64,000 nt of DNA from Actinopolymorpha rutila (GCF_013407855.1 NZ_JACBZH010000001.1:1-64000); one strand, 5' to 3'; counted from the first letter of the stretch, positions 9,248-19,147 are shown. Notes: generated by a model from the sequence alone, not told the origin. Made by a program: numbers and translations.

Positions 9248-9682
9248 TCAGGTCCGGCTGGTGCCGGGCGTCAGGTCGAGCACGGCGTACACGGTGGTGG
9301 TGCGGTCGCCACGTCGTACGCCCCACCGGGCGGACAGGTCGTCGACGATCGCCAGCCCGCGACCGCCCAGCGCGGACGCCGGCAACTCCAACGGGCGCGG
9401 CTCGGTCGGCCCGCCCCCGTCGGTGACGCTCACCTCGAGCCGGTGCGGATGCCGCCTCCACGTCACCCGCAACGCACCGGCGGGAAGGGGACGCGCGTGC
9501 CGGAGGGCGTTGCCGACGAGTTCACTGAGCACGAGAACCGCGTCGTGCACCTCGTCGGACGCGATGCCGGCAGCACGGAGGTCGGCGGCCAGCCGTCGCC
9601 GTGCCGCCCGGGCGCTGGCGACCTCGAACGGCAGCACCAAGGCAGTGGAGCTCGTCGAACTCTCGACGGATACCACAGTCAC
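9248..9682 (-). CDS. RsbW-like serine kinase/ATP-binding regulator (HATPase_c)
   Basis: This 144-residue GHKL ATPase domain protein has the N-box LSELVGNALRHA and the G1 region VTDGGGPTEP, then GGRGLAIVDDLSARWGV. Stand-alone domains of this kind in actinomycetes act as anti-sigma factors or anti-anti-sigma kinases. No sigma or STAS partner lies next to it. A strong AAGGAGAAGGC ribosome site precedes GTG 9682. The 279-bp divergent region to mycP (9683-9961) should hold promoters for both genes. Confidence 0.85.
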   Translation of the reverse strand: MTVVSVESSTSSTALVLPFEVASARAARRRLAADLRAAGIASDEVHDAVLVLSELVGNALRHARPLPAGALRVTWRRHPHRLEVSVTDGGGPTEPRPLELPASALGGRGLAIVDDLSARWGVRRGDRTTTVYAVLDLTPGTSRT

Positions 9683-9961
9683 GCCTTCTCCTTAGACCTC
9701 CGCTCGCCACACCTTTGTGCCGTGCCATCCCGCGTAGGCATGACGCTTTGCTTCCCGCACCGACGGGGGTGGAAACCCTCGCTCGCCCGGGCAAGGAGTT
9801 GTCCGGGCAAGCGCACGCGGGGTCACAGGCGGTGGTTTTCCGGATGTGGCCAGGGAAGACGGACGCTCGGACCACCACGCCGGACGATCGAACGGACGAC
9901 TGTGGATGGCTGTGGACGGCTCCACCGATGCACCTGACGACGCCCGGTAACCTCGCCCACT

Positions 9962-11344
9962 GTGACGTGGGCGAACGGCAGGACCGTGCGAGCAGCGGGC
10001 ATCCTACCCGCGCTGGCGCTCGCGCTCGCCACCATGGTTCCGGCGCTGACCTCGCCGACGTCGGCGGTCGCCGCGCCGAACCCCACGCCCACGCCCACGC
10101 GTACGCCCGCTCCTGGTCCTACTCCCACTCCCACCGACACCGCGGATCCGGGCGACGACGCCGGTGCGGGAAACGCGCCGGTCGACCCCAGCCGCTACCT
10201 GAACAACGACTGCCGCAACCAGTACGCGGGTCCCGCGTCGACCGCCGGGCAGCCCTGGGCACAGGACCGCCTCCAGCTTGACCGGCTGAACTCCTTCGCC
10301 ACCGGGCGCGGCGTCACCGTCGCCGTGGTCGACACCGGCGTCGACTTCCGCAACCGCCAGCTCACACCCGCGCGCGCACCCCACGCGGCCAGCTTCGTCC
10401 AGGACGAGGACACCCCGATCCCGCCGTGGCGCGACTGCGCACCCAGCGGGCACGGCACCCTCGTCGCGGGCATCATCGCCGCCCGGCAGACGGCGGGGTC
10501 CGGCCTGCGCGGCGTAGCGCCACTCGCCGACATCCTGACCGTACGCGTCGCTCCCGGACCGGAGCAGGGTTCGGCCGCCGCGCTCGCCGACGGCATCCGC
10601 TACGCCGCCGACAACGGCGCCGACGTCATCAACGTGTCCGTCGTCACCGGCAACGAGTACGACCCGCTCGGGCAGGCCGTGCGCTACGCCCTGGACAAGG
10701 GCGTGGTGGTGGTCACCGCCGCGGGGAACACCGGGGGCAACCAGGGCAACGCCGAGCAGTGGCCGGCGGAGTTCGCGGCGGAGAAGGGGTACGAGGGCCT
10801 CATCGTGGTCGGCGCGGTCGACGAACAGGGCAAGGTCGCCGACTTCAGCACCACGTCGGTTCCGGTGTCCGTCGTCGCGCCCGGCACCAACCTCACCAGC
10901 ACCGCCCCCGTGACGAACTACCAGCGAGGCCAGCAGGGGACGAGCTTCGCGGCGCCGTTCGTCTCCGGCCTCGCCGCCCTGCTGGTCGAGAAGTACCACC
11001 ACCGACTGACGCCGGTGCAGGTCAAGCAGCTGATCGAGGACACCGCCGACCATCCGGGCCTGGACCTTCCGGACCGAAGCTACGGCTACGGGATGATCAA
11101 TCCGTACGAGGCGCTGACGCAGCTGCTCCCCGAGGCGGGCACCACACGGCGGCCACAGACCGGTCCGGCGATCGCCCCGCTTCCCACGCCCGACGATGCC
11201 GACTCGACGCCGCGTACGGTCGCGCTCGGCGTCGGCGGGGCCTCGGTCGCCCTCACCCTGCTCGTACTCGCCGGGGTCGCGGTGGCCCGGCGGGGCCGGG
11301 CGCGCGGCTGGCGACCCGGCGCGGACGCGAACGCCGAACGATAG
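9962..11344 (+). CDS. mycP: Mycosin (MycP), subtilisin-like protease of T7SS
   Basis: A 460-residue S8 protease with a signal peptide (about 1-38), then a Pro/Thr-rich low-complexity stretch of about 25 residues. The catalytic triad is Asp124 (VVDTGVD), His164 (SGHGTLVAG) and Ser328 (GTSFAAPF), with oxyanion Asn256. Cys84 and Cys159 are positioned for the disulfide known in mycosins. A C-terminal membrane helix (VALTLLVLAGVAVA) and a short basic tail anchor it outside the membrane. Mycosins stabilise the ESX membrane complex and process some substrates. It starts at GTG 9962 and is convergent with eccC. Confidence 0.93.
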   Translation: MTWANGRTVRAAGILPALALALATMVPALTSPTSAVAAPNPTPTPTRTPAPGPTPTPTDTADPGDDAGAGNAPVDPSRYLNNDCRNQYAGPASTAGQPWAQDRLQLDRLNSFATGRGVTVAVVDTGVDFRNRQLTPARAPHAASFVQDEDTPIPPWRDCAPSGHGTLVAGIIAARQTAGSGLRGVAPLADILTVRVAPGPEQGSAAALADGIRYAADNGADVINVSVVTGNEYDPLGQAVRYALDKGVVVVTAAGNTGGNQGNAEQWPAEFAAEKGYEGLIVVGAVDEQGKVADFSTTSVPVSVVAPGTNLTSTAPVTNYQRGQQGTSFAAPFVSGLAALLVEKYHHRLTPVQVKQLIEDTADHPGLDLPDRSYGYGMINPYEALTQLLPEAGTTRRPQTGPAIAPLPTPDDADSTPRTVALGVGGASVALTLLVLAGVAVARRGRARGWRPGADANAER

Positions 11345-11369
11345 GTCCCGTTCCGAAGCCCCCGGCGGA

Positions 11370-11390
11370 ACGCGCGGCTCATCCGCGCGT
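11370..11390. terminator. Hairpin between convergent mycP and eccC
   Basis: ACGCGCGG and CCGCGCGT form a perfect 8-bp GC-rich stem around a CTCAT loop, in the 58-bp gap between the two convergent stops. There is no clear U tract, so a bidirectional terminator is likely but unproven. Confidence 0.55.
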
Positions 11391-11402
11391 GGCCGGCAAG
11401 CG

Positions 11403-14400
11403 TCAGGGGAGCGGGTGGTCGGCCGAGCCCTTGACGTACGCCGTCTGGATCAACCGTGTGCCGAGGCGGCGGCTCACCAGCGTGCCGCGTCCGGGTGGCA
11501 GCGGTGCACCCCGCACGCCACCCCACAGCTGGCCTTCCTCCCTGGTGCCGGACATGATCAGGCCCGGGTTGCCCATGTCCCGGATGCGCTGGACGATCGG
11601 GTCGTACATCGCCCGGCCCGCGCCGCCGAAGCCACGGGCGAGGATCACGTGCAGGCCGATGTCGCGGGCCTGGCTCACCAGGTCGGTGATCGGCGCCAGC
11701 GGGTTGCCCGAGGAGGTGGCGACCAGCTCGTAGTCGTCGACGATGAGGTAGAGGTCCGAGCCCTTCCACCAGGTTCGGTTGCGCAGCTGCTCCGACGTCA
11801 CGTCCGGACCGGGCAGCCGCTTGCGCAGCGCCGCACCGACGTCCTTGAGCAGCGACGTCGCGGCGTCGGAGGACGCGGCGAAACCGATCAGGTGGTCACC
11901 GCTCACCGCGTCCAGCAGCGCACGCCGGTAGTCGATGATGATCAACCGCGCCTCGCTGGGCGGGTGCCGGTCGACGATCCCGCGGGCGATGACCTCGAGC
12001 AGGTTGGACTTGCCGCACTCGTTGGCGCCCAACACCACGAGGTGCGGCTCCTCGTCGAGGTTGAGGTAGACCGGCGCCAGCTCGTCCTCGTCGATGCCGA
12101 TGGGGACGCCCGGCCGCGGGTCGGCACCCGCCTGCGGCAGGCTCAGCAGCGGAAGCTCCTCCGGCAGCAGCCGCACCGGCGGCGCGGCCGGACCCTGCCA
12201 GGCGTCGGCGACCGCGGCGACCATCGCGTGCACGCCGTCGGCGACGTCCTCGGCGTCCTCCACCCCGTCGATGCGGGGCAGCGCGCCGAGGAAGTGCAGC
12301 TGCTCGGGTGAGAGTCCGCGCCCGGGGCGGTTGGCGGGGACGTTGGCGGCGGCCCTGCGGTCGATCTCGGAGTCGTACGGGTCGCCGACCTTGAGCTCCA
12401 GCCGGGTCTGGATGAGGTCCTTGATCGCCATCCGGAACTCCGACCACTTGTTCGCCGTGGCCACCACGTGGATGCCGAACCCGAGCCCTCGGGCGGCCAG
12501 CGTGGTGACGGCGGCCTCGACGGCCTCGTGGTCGGCCCGGACCGTGCCCCAGCCGTCGACGACGAGGAACACGTCGGAGGCGAACCGGTCGGGCTGGATC
12601 CTGCCCTGCCGGCGCATCCGGCGGTAGGTGGCGATCGAGTCGACGCCGGCGTCGGTGAAGGCGCGTTCGCGCTGCTCCAGCAGGGCGGTCAGCTCACCGA
12701 CCGTACGCCGGATCGCGTCCGCGTCGAGCCGGGTGGCCACCCCGCCGACGTGCGGCAGCCCGAGCAGGGCCGACAGCGTGCCGCCGCCGAAGTCCAGGCA
12801 GTAGAACTGCACCTCGTCGGGCCGGTGGGTGAGGGAGTACGACGCGATCAGGCTGCGCAGCAGCGTGCTCTTTCCGGACTGCGGTCCGCCGACGATGCCG
12901 ACGTGGCCACCCGCTCCGGCCAGGTCGAGCCACATCGGGTCCCGGCGCTGGTAGTAGGGCTTGTCCACCAGGGCGACCGGAGACTGCAGCCGCCCACGCC
13001 CCTCCCAGTCGACGCTCAGGCCGTTGTCGGGGCTGACCGTGAGCTGGCCGGGCAGGAGCGAGTCGAGGGTCGGCGGGGTGTCCAGCGGGGGGAGCCACAC
13101 CTGGTGTGCGGCCCGGCCCATGGTCTTCAGCTGGTCGACCACCAGATCGATCAGCACCCGGGGCTCGGGCCGGTCCTGCTGGGCGTAAGCCGGCACCTCC
13201 GCGGGCTCCGGCTCGAGCTCCTCCGGCGCCTGCACGATCTCGGGCTCGACGTAGTCGGTGGTGTAGGCGGTGATCCGCGGCACCCAGCGCTTCTCGCCCG
13301 GCTTCGGCGGCGGCTTGCGTCCCGGTCCGGCAGCCGGCCCGGACGGCTCGTAGGTCCCGCCGACATAGGCGGCCTTGAAGCGGACCAGGCCTTCCGTACC
13401 GACCTTGAGGTAGCCGCCACCAGGCTCGCGGGGCAGCTCGTAGGCGTCGGGAACACCGAGCACGACCCGGCTCTCACCGGCCGAGAAGGTCCTTAGGCCG
13501 ACGCGGTAGGACAGGTGCGTGTCCAGGCCGCGCAGCTTGCCCTCCTCCAGCCGCTGGGAGGCCAGCAGCAGGTGCACGCCGAGGCTTCGGCCCAGCCGTC
13601 CGATCATCACGAACAGCTCGATGAACTCCGGCTTCGCCGACAGCAGCTCGCTGAACTCGTCGACCACGATCCACAGCGACGGCATCGGCTCCAGCGGCTT
13701 GCCCTTGGCGCGGTCGTCCTCGTAGTCGCGCAGCGAGCCGTAGTTGCCGGCCTGCCGGAGCAGCTCCTGGCGACGGTTCATCTCACCGGCCAGGGCGTCC
13801 TGCATCCGGTCGACCAGGATCAGCTCGTCCTCGAGGTTGGTGATGACCGCGGAGACGTGCGGCAGGCTGTCCAGGCCGAGGAACGTCGCGCCGCCCTTGA
13901 AGTCGACGAGGACGAGGTTGAGCGCGTCGGGGGAGTGCGTGACGGCCAGGCCGAGCACGAACGTGCGCAGCACCTCGCTCTTGCCCGAACCGGTGGCGCC
14001 GATGACCAGTCCGTGCGGGCCCATACCGCCCTGGGCCGACTCCTTGATGTCCAGCTCCACCGGCTGACCGTCGGGGGTGAGCCCGAACGGGATGCGCAGC
14101 CGGTCGTGACGCGGACGCGGCTGCCAGATGACGTCGGGGTCGAGGTGGTTGGCGTCGGGGATGCCGAGCAGGCTCATCAGCTCCAGCTCGTACTGCGGCT
14201 TCTCCTCCTCCACCTCCGCCTGCTCCTCGATCACGCCGGTCGGCCCCACCAGCGCCGACCGCAGCGGGGCGAGCTGGCGGGCGAACGACTCGGCCTGGGC
14301 GACGGTCAGCTCGTCGGGCCGGCCGAGCAGGCTCTCCTTGCCGCCCGCGTCCGGGTCGTCGTCGGCACCCGCGGGGACGTGGAACACCTGGTCGGCGGTG

Positions 14401-15497
14401 ACCCGCAGCCGCATCACGCCGTCACCGAACCGGCGGACGGCGTTGCCGGTGAGGTCGATCACCGTCACGCCCTGTGGCGGCGCGCTGAGGAACCGCGCGT
14501 CGGTGCTGGCGTGCCCGCCGTCGACCAGGACGACGACGTGCGGCTGGTCGGTGAGCGGCTTGCCGTTGGCGGAGAAGAACGGGCGGTTGGCCAGCTCGGG
14601 CGCCAGCAGGCGTTCGAGCTCGGCCAGCGACGAGGTGACCAGGCGCACCTGGCCGGCGCCGTCGGTGGCGGTGGGATGCAACGCGTGCGGCAGCCACTTG
14701 AGCCAGTCCCAGTCGGCCCGCCGATCCGGGGCCAGGCAGGACGCGACGACGAACTCGTGCGGCGCGTGGAAGGCCGCGAGGTGCGCGACCATCGCCCGGG
14801 CCAGGCCGCGGACGGCCTGCGGGTCGCCGTCCATGCGTACGTGCGCGAAGCCACGCAGGGACACCGCGACGGGCACGTCGGGAACGGTGCGGTAGGTGGC
14901 GATGAACCGGCGCAGGGCACCCGCGGCGACGGGTTCGAGATCCTCCACCGGCTTGGTCTCCGGCGCGATCAACTGCAGGACGAACCGCTGGACGCCCTTG
15001 GCGACGCGTACGTGGCCGAAGTCGCGGTCGGCGGGCCGGCGTTCCCACAGCCGCCGGCTCAGCGGCAGCACCCACAGGCTGTCGGGCTCGGGGTAGCGCC
15101 ACTCCAGCGCCTCGCGCTGCCGGTTGGCGGCGGTGCGGACCCGTCGGCGGAGCTGGCCGAGGTAACGGAGGTAGTCGCGCCGGCTTCCGTCGACCTGGTG
15201 CTTGCGCTCGCCGTTCTTGCCACCGCTGCCGAGCTGGCTGATGTACATCCCCACCATGGACACGGCCATCGTGCCGCTCATCAGCAGCCGCATGGAGTTG
15301 TTGCCGGTGGAGCCGCTGGACAGCATGAACGCCATCACCGCGCCGCCGCCGAGCATGGGCAGGATGCCGAACATCTTCTGCATCGCCCCGCCGGGGGTGG
15401 CCTCGGGCAGCTCCGGTGGCGCCTCGAACAGCACCTCGCCCTTGGGCATCGCCGGTGGCTGCCGGCGACCGGGGCGACGGTAGAGCACCGTGCTCAC
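11403..15497 (-). CDS. eccC: EccC, triple FtsK/SpoIIIE ATPase of T7SS (fused Ca-Cb form)
   Basis: The 1364-residue motor of the ESX system. Two membrane helices lie at about residues 44-88. A DUF-like cytosolic stalk follows, then three P-loop ATPase domains with Walker A motifs GATGSGKS (about 500-507), GGPQSGKS (870-877) and GANECGKS (1157-1164). Domain 1 keeps a full Walker B (LWIVVDEFSEL); domains 2 and 3 read VVDGWG and IVDDYE, lacking the Glu, as expected for the substrate-responsive degenerate domains. EccC recognises the C-terminal signal of WXG100 substrates. GTG 15497 with AGAGGGGG upstream is preferred over an earlier ATG that would run through the repeat region shared with eccD. 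Confidence 0.95.
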   Translation of the reverse strand: MSTVLYRRPGRRQPPAMPKGEVLFEAPPELPEATPGGAMQKMFGILPMLGGGAVMAFMLSSGSTGNNSMRLLMSGTMAVSMVGMYISQLGSGGKNGERKHQVDGSRRDYLRYLGQLRRRVRTAANRQREALEWRYPEPDSLWVLPLSRRLWERRPADRDFGHVRVAKGVQRFVLQLIAPETKPVEDLEPVAAGALRRFIATYRTVPDVPVAVSLRGFAHVRMDGDPQAVRGLARAMVAHLAAFHAPHEFVVASCLAPDRRADWDWLKWLPHALHPTATDGAGQVRLVTSSLAELERLLAPELANRPFFSANGKPLTDQPHVVVLVDGGHASTDARFLSAPPQGVTVIDLTGNAVRRFGDGVMRLRVTADQVFHVPAGADDDPDAGGKESLLGRPDELTVAQAESFARQLAPLRSALVGPTGVIEEQAEVEEEKPQYELELMSLLGIPDANHLDPDVIWQPRPRHDRLRIPFGLTPDGQPVELDIKESAQGGMGPHGLVIGATGSGKSEVLRTFVLGLAVTHSPDALNLVLVDFKGGATFLGLDSLPHVSAVITNLEDELILVDRMQDALAGEMNRRQELLRQAGNYGSLRDYEDDRAKGKPLEPMPSLWIVVDEFSELLSAKPEFIELFVMIGRLGRSLGVHLLLASQRLEEGKLRGLDTHLSYRVGLRTFSAGESRVVLGVPDAYELPREPGGGYLKVGTEGLVRFKAAYVGGTYEPSGPAAGPGRKPPPKPGEKRWVPRITAYTTDYVEPEIVQAPEELEPEPAEVPAYAQQDRPEPRVLIDLVVDQLKTMGRAAHQVWLPPLDTPPTLDSLLPGQLTVSPDNGLSVDWEGRGRLQSPVALVDKPYYQRRDPMWLDLAGAGGHVGIVGGPQSGKSTLLRSLIASYSLTHRPDEVQFYCLDFGGGTLSALLGLPHVGGVATRLDADAIRRTVGELTALLEQRERAFTDAGVDSIATYRRMRRQGRIQPDRFASDVFLVVDGWGTVRADHEAVEAAVTTLAARGLGFGIHVVATANKWSEFRMAIKDLIQTRLELKVGDPYDSEIDRRAAANVPANRPGRGLSPEQLHFLGALPRIDGVEDAEDVADGVHAMVAAVADAWQGPAAPPVRLLPEELPLLSLPQAGADPRPGVPIGIDEDELAPVYLNLDEEPHLVVLGANECGKSNLLEVIARGIVDRHPPSEARLIIIDYRRALLDAVSGDHLIGFAASSDAATSLLKDVGAALRKRLPGPDVTSEQLRNRTWWKGSDLYLIVDDYELVATSSGNPLAPITDLVSQARDIGLHVILARGFGGAGRAMYDPIVQRIRDMGNPGLIMSGTREEGQLWGGVRGAPLPPGRGTLVSRRLGTRLIQTAYVKGSADHPLP

Positions 15498-15533
15498 TGC
15501 GCGGCCCCCTCTCAGCCGGACCGTCGGGTGCGG

Positions 15534-15604
15534 TGGATGTGCGGTGTCGGTGGATGTGCGGTGTCGATGGATGTGCGGTGTCGATCGGTGTCGATCGGTA
15601 TCAG
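15534..15604. promoter_or_regulatory. Tandem repeats in the eccC-eccD divergent promoter region
   Basis: Three head-to-tail copies of the 17-bp unit TGGATGTGCGGTGTCGR (15534-15550, 15551-15567, 15568-15584) are followed by two 10-bp relatives (TCGGTGTCGA, TCGGTATCAG). They occupy the 204-bp gap between the divergent starts at 15497 and 15702. Their position and periodicity suggest an array of regulator sites; no binding protein is known from this sequence. Confidence 0.6.
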
Positions 15605-15701
15605 ACAATGGCAGACAATACGACCCGGCACGGACAGGACCCTGGGCGTCGGCACCGGCCCACCGGTTTCAGGCTGCCCCAGCGCGATGAGGAGATCAAC
15701 T

Positions 15702-17096
15702 GTGGACGCGAACAGCGGCGTGGAGCTCTGTCGCGTCACCGTCGTCGCCCCACGCACCCGGATGGACCTCGCCCTGCCCACCGACACCCCGCTGGCCGAC
15801 CTGTTGCCGACCCTGCTGCGGTACGCCGGGGAGAACCCCGACGACCCGGCGTTCCTGCGCGGCGGGTGGGTGCTGCAGCGGCTCGGCGAGTCGTCGTTCG
15901 ACCCGTCGCTGCACCTGTCCGGCCTGGGCGTACGCGACGGCGACGTGCTCCACCTGCGCCACCGCGAGGGGGCCATCCCGGAGTTCGCGTTCGACGACGT
16001 GGCCGACGCGGTCGCGGTGGCCACCCGGGAGCGGCGGGCCGCCTGGCAGCCGTCCGACGCGCGGACGACGGCCCTGTCGGTGGCCGGCACGTTCTTCGCT
16101 CTGGGCGCGCTGGTCGCGCTGGCCACCGGCCCCTCCTGGCTGCTCCAGTCGGTGGTCGCGCTGGTCGCCGCGGTCGGCCTGGTCGGCGGGGGTACGGCGA
16201 TGTCGCGGGCCTTCGGCCAACCGGATGCCGGCGTGCTGATCGCCGCCGCGGGCGTCGGCTACGCGGGCGTCGGCGGCCTGCTCCTGCTCGGCGGCGACCA
16301 CCGGCTCGGCGACTTCGGCGCGCCGCAGGCACTGGTCGGGTGCGCGCTGGTGCTCGTGCTGGCGACTGTCTCGGCGTTCGCGGTGGCGGCCGGCTGGGAC
16401 GGCTTCCTCGGCGTAGCGGCGACCGCTCTGGTCGGGGCGCTCGCCGCGGCGGCGGTGCTGATCCTGTCCGCCTCGGCCGGTGTCGTGGCCGCCGCCACGG
16501 TGGCGCTCGCCCTGGGTGTGATGCCGTTCCTGCCGACGATCTGTGCCCGGCTCGCCCAGCTCCCGCTGCCCCAGCTGCCTACCAGTTCGGAGGACCTGCG
16601 CCGGCAGTCCGGCGTACTGCCGGGGCCGACCGTCCTGCAACAGGCCGTCGTCGCCGACCGGCTGGTGGCCGCGCTGGTCGCCGCCACCACCACGGTGTGC
16701 GCGGTGGGCGCTGTCCACCTCACCCGGCAGCCGGGCTGGTTCGGCACGGCGCTGGTCGGCGTCACCGGACTGGCGTTGTTCCTGCGCTCGCGTCACTTCC
16801 GTGGCCGTACGCACCGGCGGTGGCTGGTGTGCGGCGGGGTGGCCTGCGCCGCGCTGCTGGTCTGGCGACTGGCGACCGGCGGTTCCGGGGCCACCACGGT
16901 GCTCGCGGTGGGGATCCCGTGCCTGGTCGTGGCCGCCGCGCTGGGCGCCTGGGCGGTCAACGCCCCCGGCCGGCGGCTGTCGCCGTACTGGGCGCGCTAC
17001 ACCGACCTGTTCGAGGTGCTCGTCCTGCTCACGGTCGTGCCGCTGGCGTTCGGCGCGATGGGTGTTTACGACGCGATCATCGCCCTGCTGTCCTGA
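15702..17096 (+). CDS. eccD: EccD, T7SS membrane channel component
   Basis: A 464-residue protein with a ubiquitin-like YukD domain at the N-terminus (CRVTVVAPRTRMDLALPTD through DGDVLHLRH, about 1-90) and about eleven membrane helices, the standard EccD plan. In ESX complexes EccD dimers form the inner-membrane scaffold around EccC. GTG 15702 follows GAGGAG; an in-frame ATG at 15687 overlaps that RBS and is less likely. It is divergent from eccC and convergent with the 228-residue gene behind eccE. Confidence 0.93.
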   Translation: MDANSGVELCRVTVVAPRTRMDLALPTDTPLADLLPTLLRYAGENPDDPAFLRGGWVLQRLGESSFDPSLHLSGLGVRDGDVLHLRHREGAIPEFAFDDVADAVAVATRERRAAWQPSDARTTALSVAGTFFALGALVALATGPSWLLQSVVALVAAVGLVGGGTAMSRAFGQPDAGVLIAAAGVGYAGVGGLLLLGGDHRLGDFGAPQALVGCALVLVLATVSAFAVAAGWDGFLGVAATALVGALAAAAVLILSASAGVVAAATVALALGVMPFLPTICARLAQLPLPQLPTSSEDLRRQSGVLPGPTVLQQAVVADRLVAALVAATTTVCAVGAVHLTRQPGWFGTALVGVTGLALFLRSRHFRGRTHRRWLVCGGVACAALLVWRLATGGSGATTVLAVGIPCLVVAAALGAWAVNAPGRRLSPYWARYTDLFEVLVLLTVVPLAFGAMGVYDAIIALLS

Positions 17097-17144
17097 CGGA
17101 GGTCCTGACAGCTCTGACGAGCGGACTCCCCGGCCCGGCGTCGC

Positions 17145-17831
17145 TCAGCGGCCGCCGAACAGCCGTTGCTCCATCCCGCTCAGCCCGAGCTGACCGAACG
17201 CCAGCTGGCCGGCGGCAGCCACCGCGACGACGTCCGACGGCATCTGGGTGAGCCAGGAGGCGCGGTCCCGGGCCAGGCCGAACCCACGCCGGGCCACGTC
17301 GGCGGCGGCCGGCTCCACCCGCTGCGCGATCAGCAGGTCCGAGGACCGCAGCCGCTGCTCGTCGGTGGGTTCGAGGTCGGTCTGCACCGACACGAACGTC
17401 TGCCAGTCACCCTGCTCCCACCGCGGCAGCGCCTGGTGGTCGCGGGTGGCGTCGATGACCAGGGAGGGCCGCGCCACGCTGCCGGTGGCGCTCACCCGGG
17501 CACCCGTCGGCAGCACGGTCAGCCAGGCCGGCCCGCGCGGAACGGCCGACACCAGCCGGCCCCACGCGGCCACCGCGTCGGTGACCACGGTGACGTGGGC
17601 GCCGACCGCGATCGCGCGGTAGGCGACGAGCTGGGCCAACTGGCCGCGGGACACCACACAGATGCGCACCGGGTCGCTGCGGAACAGTCGTACGACCAGC
17701 GCGCCGGCCTGCCCCGAACCCAGGACCAGCCCGGCCGGCGGCAGGGTGAGCGAGGTGTCGTCCAGGTCGTCCAGCCGGGTCTCGTGCGCCTGCACCTGGG
17801 GCAGGTGGGTCCGGTGCGTTCGGCGGCTCAC
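17145..17831 (-). CDS. Unknown T7SS-linked protein translationally coupled to eccE
   Basis: A 228-residue soluble protein without signal peptide or clear membrane helix. Its GTG start (17831) overlaps the eccE stop as GTGA, so it is made with EccE. Sequence landmarks are LVLGSGQAGALVVRLFRSD, VVSRGQLAQLVAYRAIAVGAHV and VVTDAVAAWGRLV, which alternate like a Rossmann-type alpha/beta fold but lack a canonical GxGxxG. The C-terminal part (RRGFGLARDRASWLTQM) is helical. I do not recognise the family. The position suggests a cytosolic accessory factor of this ESX system. Confidence 0.75.
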   Translation of the reverse strand: MSRRTHRTHLPQVQAHETRLDDLDDTSLTLPPAGLVLGSGQAGALVVRLFRSDPVRICVVSRGQLAQLVAYRAIAVGAHVTVVTDAVAAWGRLVSAVPRGPAWLTVLPTGARVSATGSVARPSLVIDATRDHQALPRWEQGDWQTFVSVQTDLEPTDEQRLRSSDLLIAQRVEPAAADVARRGFGLARDRASWLTQMPSDVVAVAAAGQLAFGQLGLSGMEQRLFGGR

Positions 17832-19147
17832 CGGGCGCCGCCGCCCATCGGGATCGTGGCGATCAGGCCGGGCAACTGCTCGCCGTCCAGGCGTACGACC
17901 CCGATCCGCGCCCGGCCGCCCGCCTTGGTGAGCTGCCGGAACGCCGTGCGGGCGAGCTTGGCGTCGTCGGCGACGACGCGGACGAACGTGGTCGTACGAA
18001 CGGTCCGGTCGGGCGCCCAGGTGAGCGCGAGCGACGCCACGGCGGACCGCACCTGCAACCCGGCCATCGCCGCCAGCAACCGGGACATCGACGGAATCCC
18101 CGCCCGCGGCCAGCTCCGCAGCCAGCCGCTGACGTGGGCGACTCCGTCGCAGCTCCAGCCGCGCCACGACTCGGTGGTACGGCGTTCGCGGCGGGCGCCG
18201 GTCGCGTGCTGCGGGTCGACGCCGAGGGTGAGGTCGAGGACCTCCCGTAGCTCCGCCTCGTCCAGCGGACGGCAGGGCAGCCCGGACGAGGACAGCACCT
18301 TGGTGGCCCAGCCGACGGTGGTTCGCAAAGCCCGGCTCACCGCTTCGACGTCGGAACCGTCCAGCGTCACCGACGTGCCGTCCCGGCCCGGCTCCAGCCG
18401 CAGCGCGATCCACCAGGACGTCGCCGCCGGTGTCGAACCACCGCTGATCTCGGCGTACGACGCACCGAGCTGGGCTGCGTAGGCACCCAACGTCGGCGCG
18501 GGCGCGGGGAGTGTGCGGACGAGCAGTTGCGCGGAGGCGAGCCGGACCCCTTCGGCGTCGCCGACGCTGGCCAGCGCACCCAACGGGACGCGGACGGGGT
18601 CGGCGGAGGCGATCAGGTCGTCACCGCGCGGGCCGAGTACGACGACGTAGCCGGTGCCGTCGTGGGCGACTCCGGCCGGGCGTTCACCGCGTCGGCCGGC
18701 AACCGCCGACAACTCGAACGCCGGCAGCCACTCCCGCAGCGGTGCGAGCCCCGGATCGTGCGGCGGGGCCGGTGCGGCCTGCGCGTTGCGCCGGCGAAAA
18801 CGCGTCCACACGCCCAGCCAGCGCCACAGCGGCCGGCCGTTCCACCACACCGCGGTGCCGAGCGCGACGGCGAGGAACACCACTCCGCCGAGCACCAGCA
18901 GTACGCCACCGACGGCCACTCCGGCGGCGAGCAGACCCACCGCGACCTGCCACGCGACGAGCGTGGCGACGGGGAGGGCGCCCAGGTGGCGTCCGGGATA
19001 GGAACGGCGCAGCCGGCCCGGTCGCCGCGAACTGCCGGCCGAGCCTCCTCGCCGGTCGTCGCGGCCTCCTCGCCGGTCGCGCCTGCGGCCGTTCGCCGGG
19101 GACGATCCGGTGCGAGCGGTTGGTTGCGGGGTGCGGACAGCGGACAC
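17828..19147 (-). CDS. eccE: EccE, T7SS core membrane protein
   Basis: The 439-residue product has a basic Arg/Gly-rich N-terminal tail, two adjacent membrane helices (LPVATLVAWQVAVGLLAAGV and GGVLLVLGGVVFLAVALG), and a large soluble C-terminal domain, which is the EccE plan. EccE sits at the periphery of the ESX complex. GTG 19147 has a strong GGGAGGAGGGG site. The gene is divergent from eccB (212-bp gap) and is followed by the coupled 228-residue gene. Assignment rests on topology and context more than on motifs. Confidence 0.82.
   Translation of the reverse strand: MSAVRTPQPTARTGSSPANGRRRDRRGGRDDRRGGSAGSSRRPGRLRRSYPGRHLGALPVATLVAWQVAVGLLAAGVAVGGVLLVLGGVVFLAVALGTAVWWNGRPLWRWLGVWTRFRRRNAQAAPAPPHDPGLAPLREWLPAFELSAVAGRRGERPAGVAHDGTGYVVVLGPRGDDLIASADPVRVPLGALASVGDAEGVRLASAQLLVRTLPAPAPTLGAYAAQLGASYAEISGGSTPAATSWWIALRLEPGRDGTSVTLDGSDVEAVSRALRTTVGWATKVLSSSGLPCRPLDEAELREVLDLTLGVDPQHATGARRERRTTESWRGWSCDGVAHVSGWLRSWPRAGIPSMSRLLAAMAGLQVRSAVASLALTWAPDRTVRTTTFVRVVADDAKLARTAFRQLTKAGGRARIGVVRLDGEQLPGLIATIPMGGGAR

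Noticed and set aside
13515..15701. Upstream extension of the eccD frame through the eccC region
   Set aside because: The extra 730 codons are antisense to eccC and compositionally a shadow; eccD begins at GTG 15702 with its own RBS.
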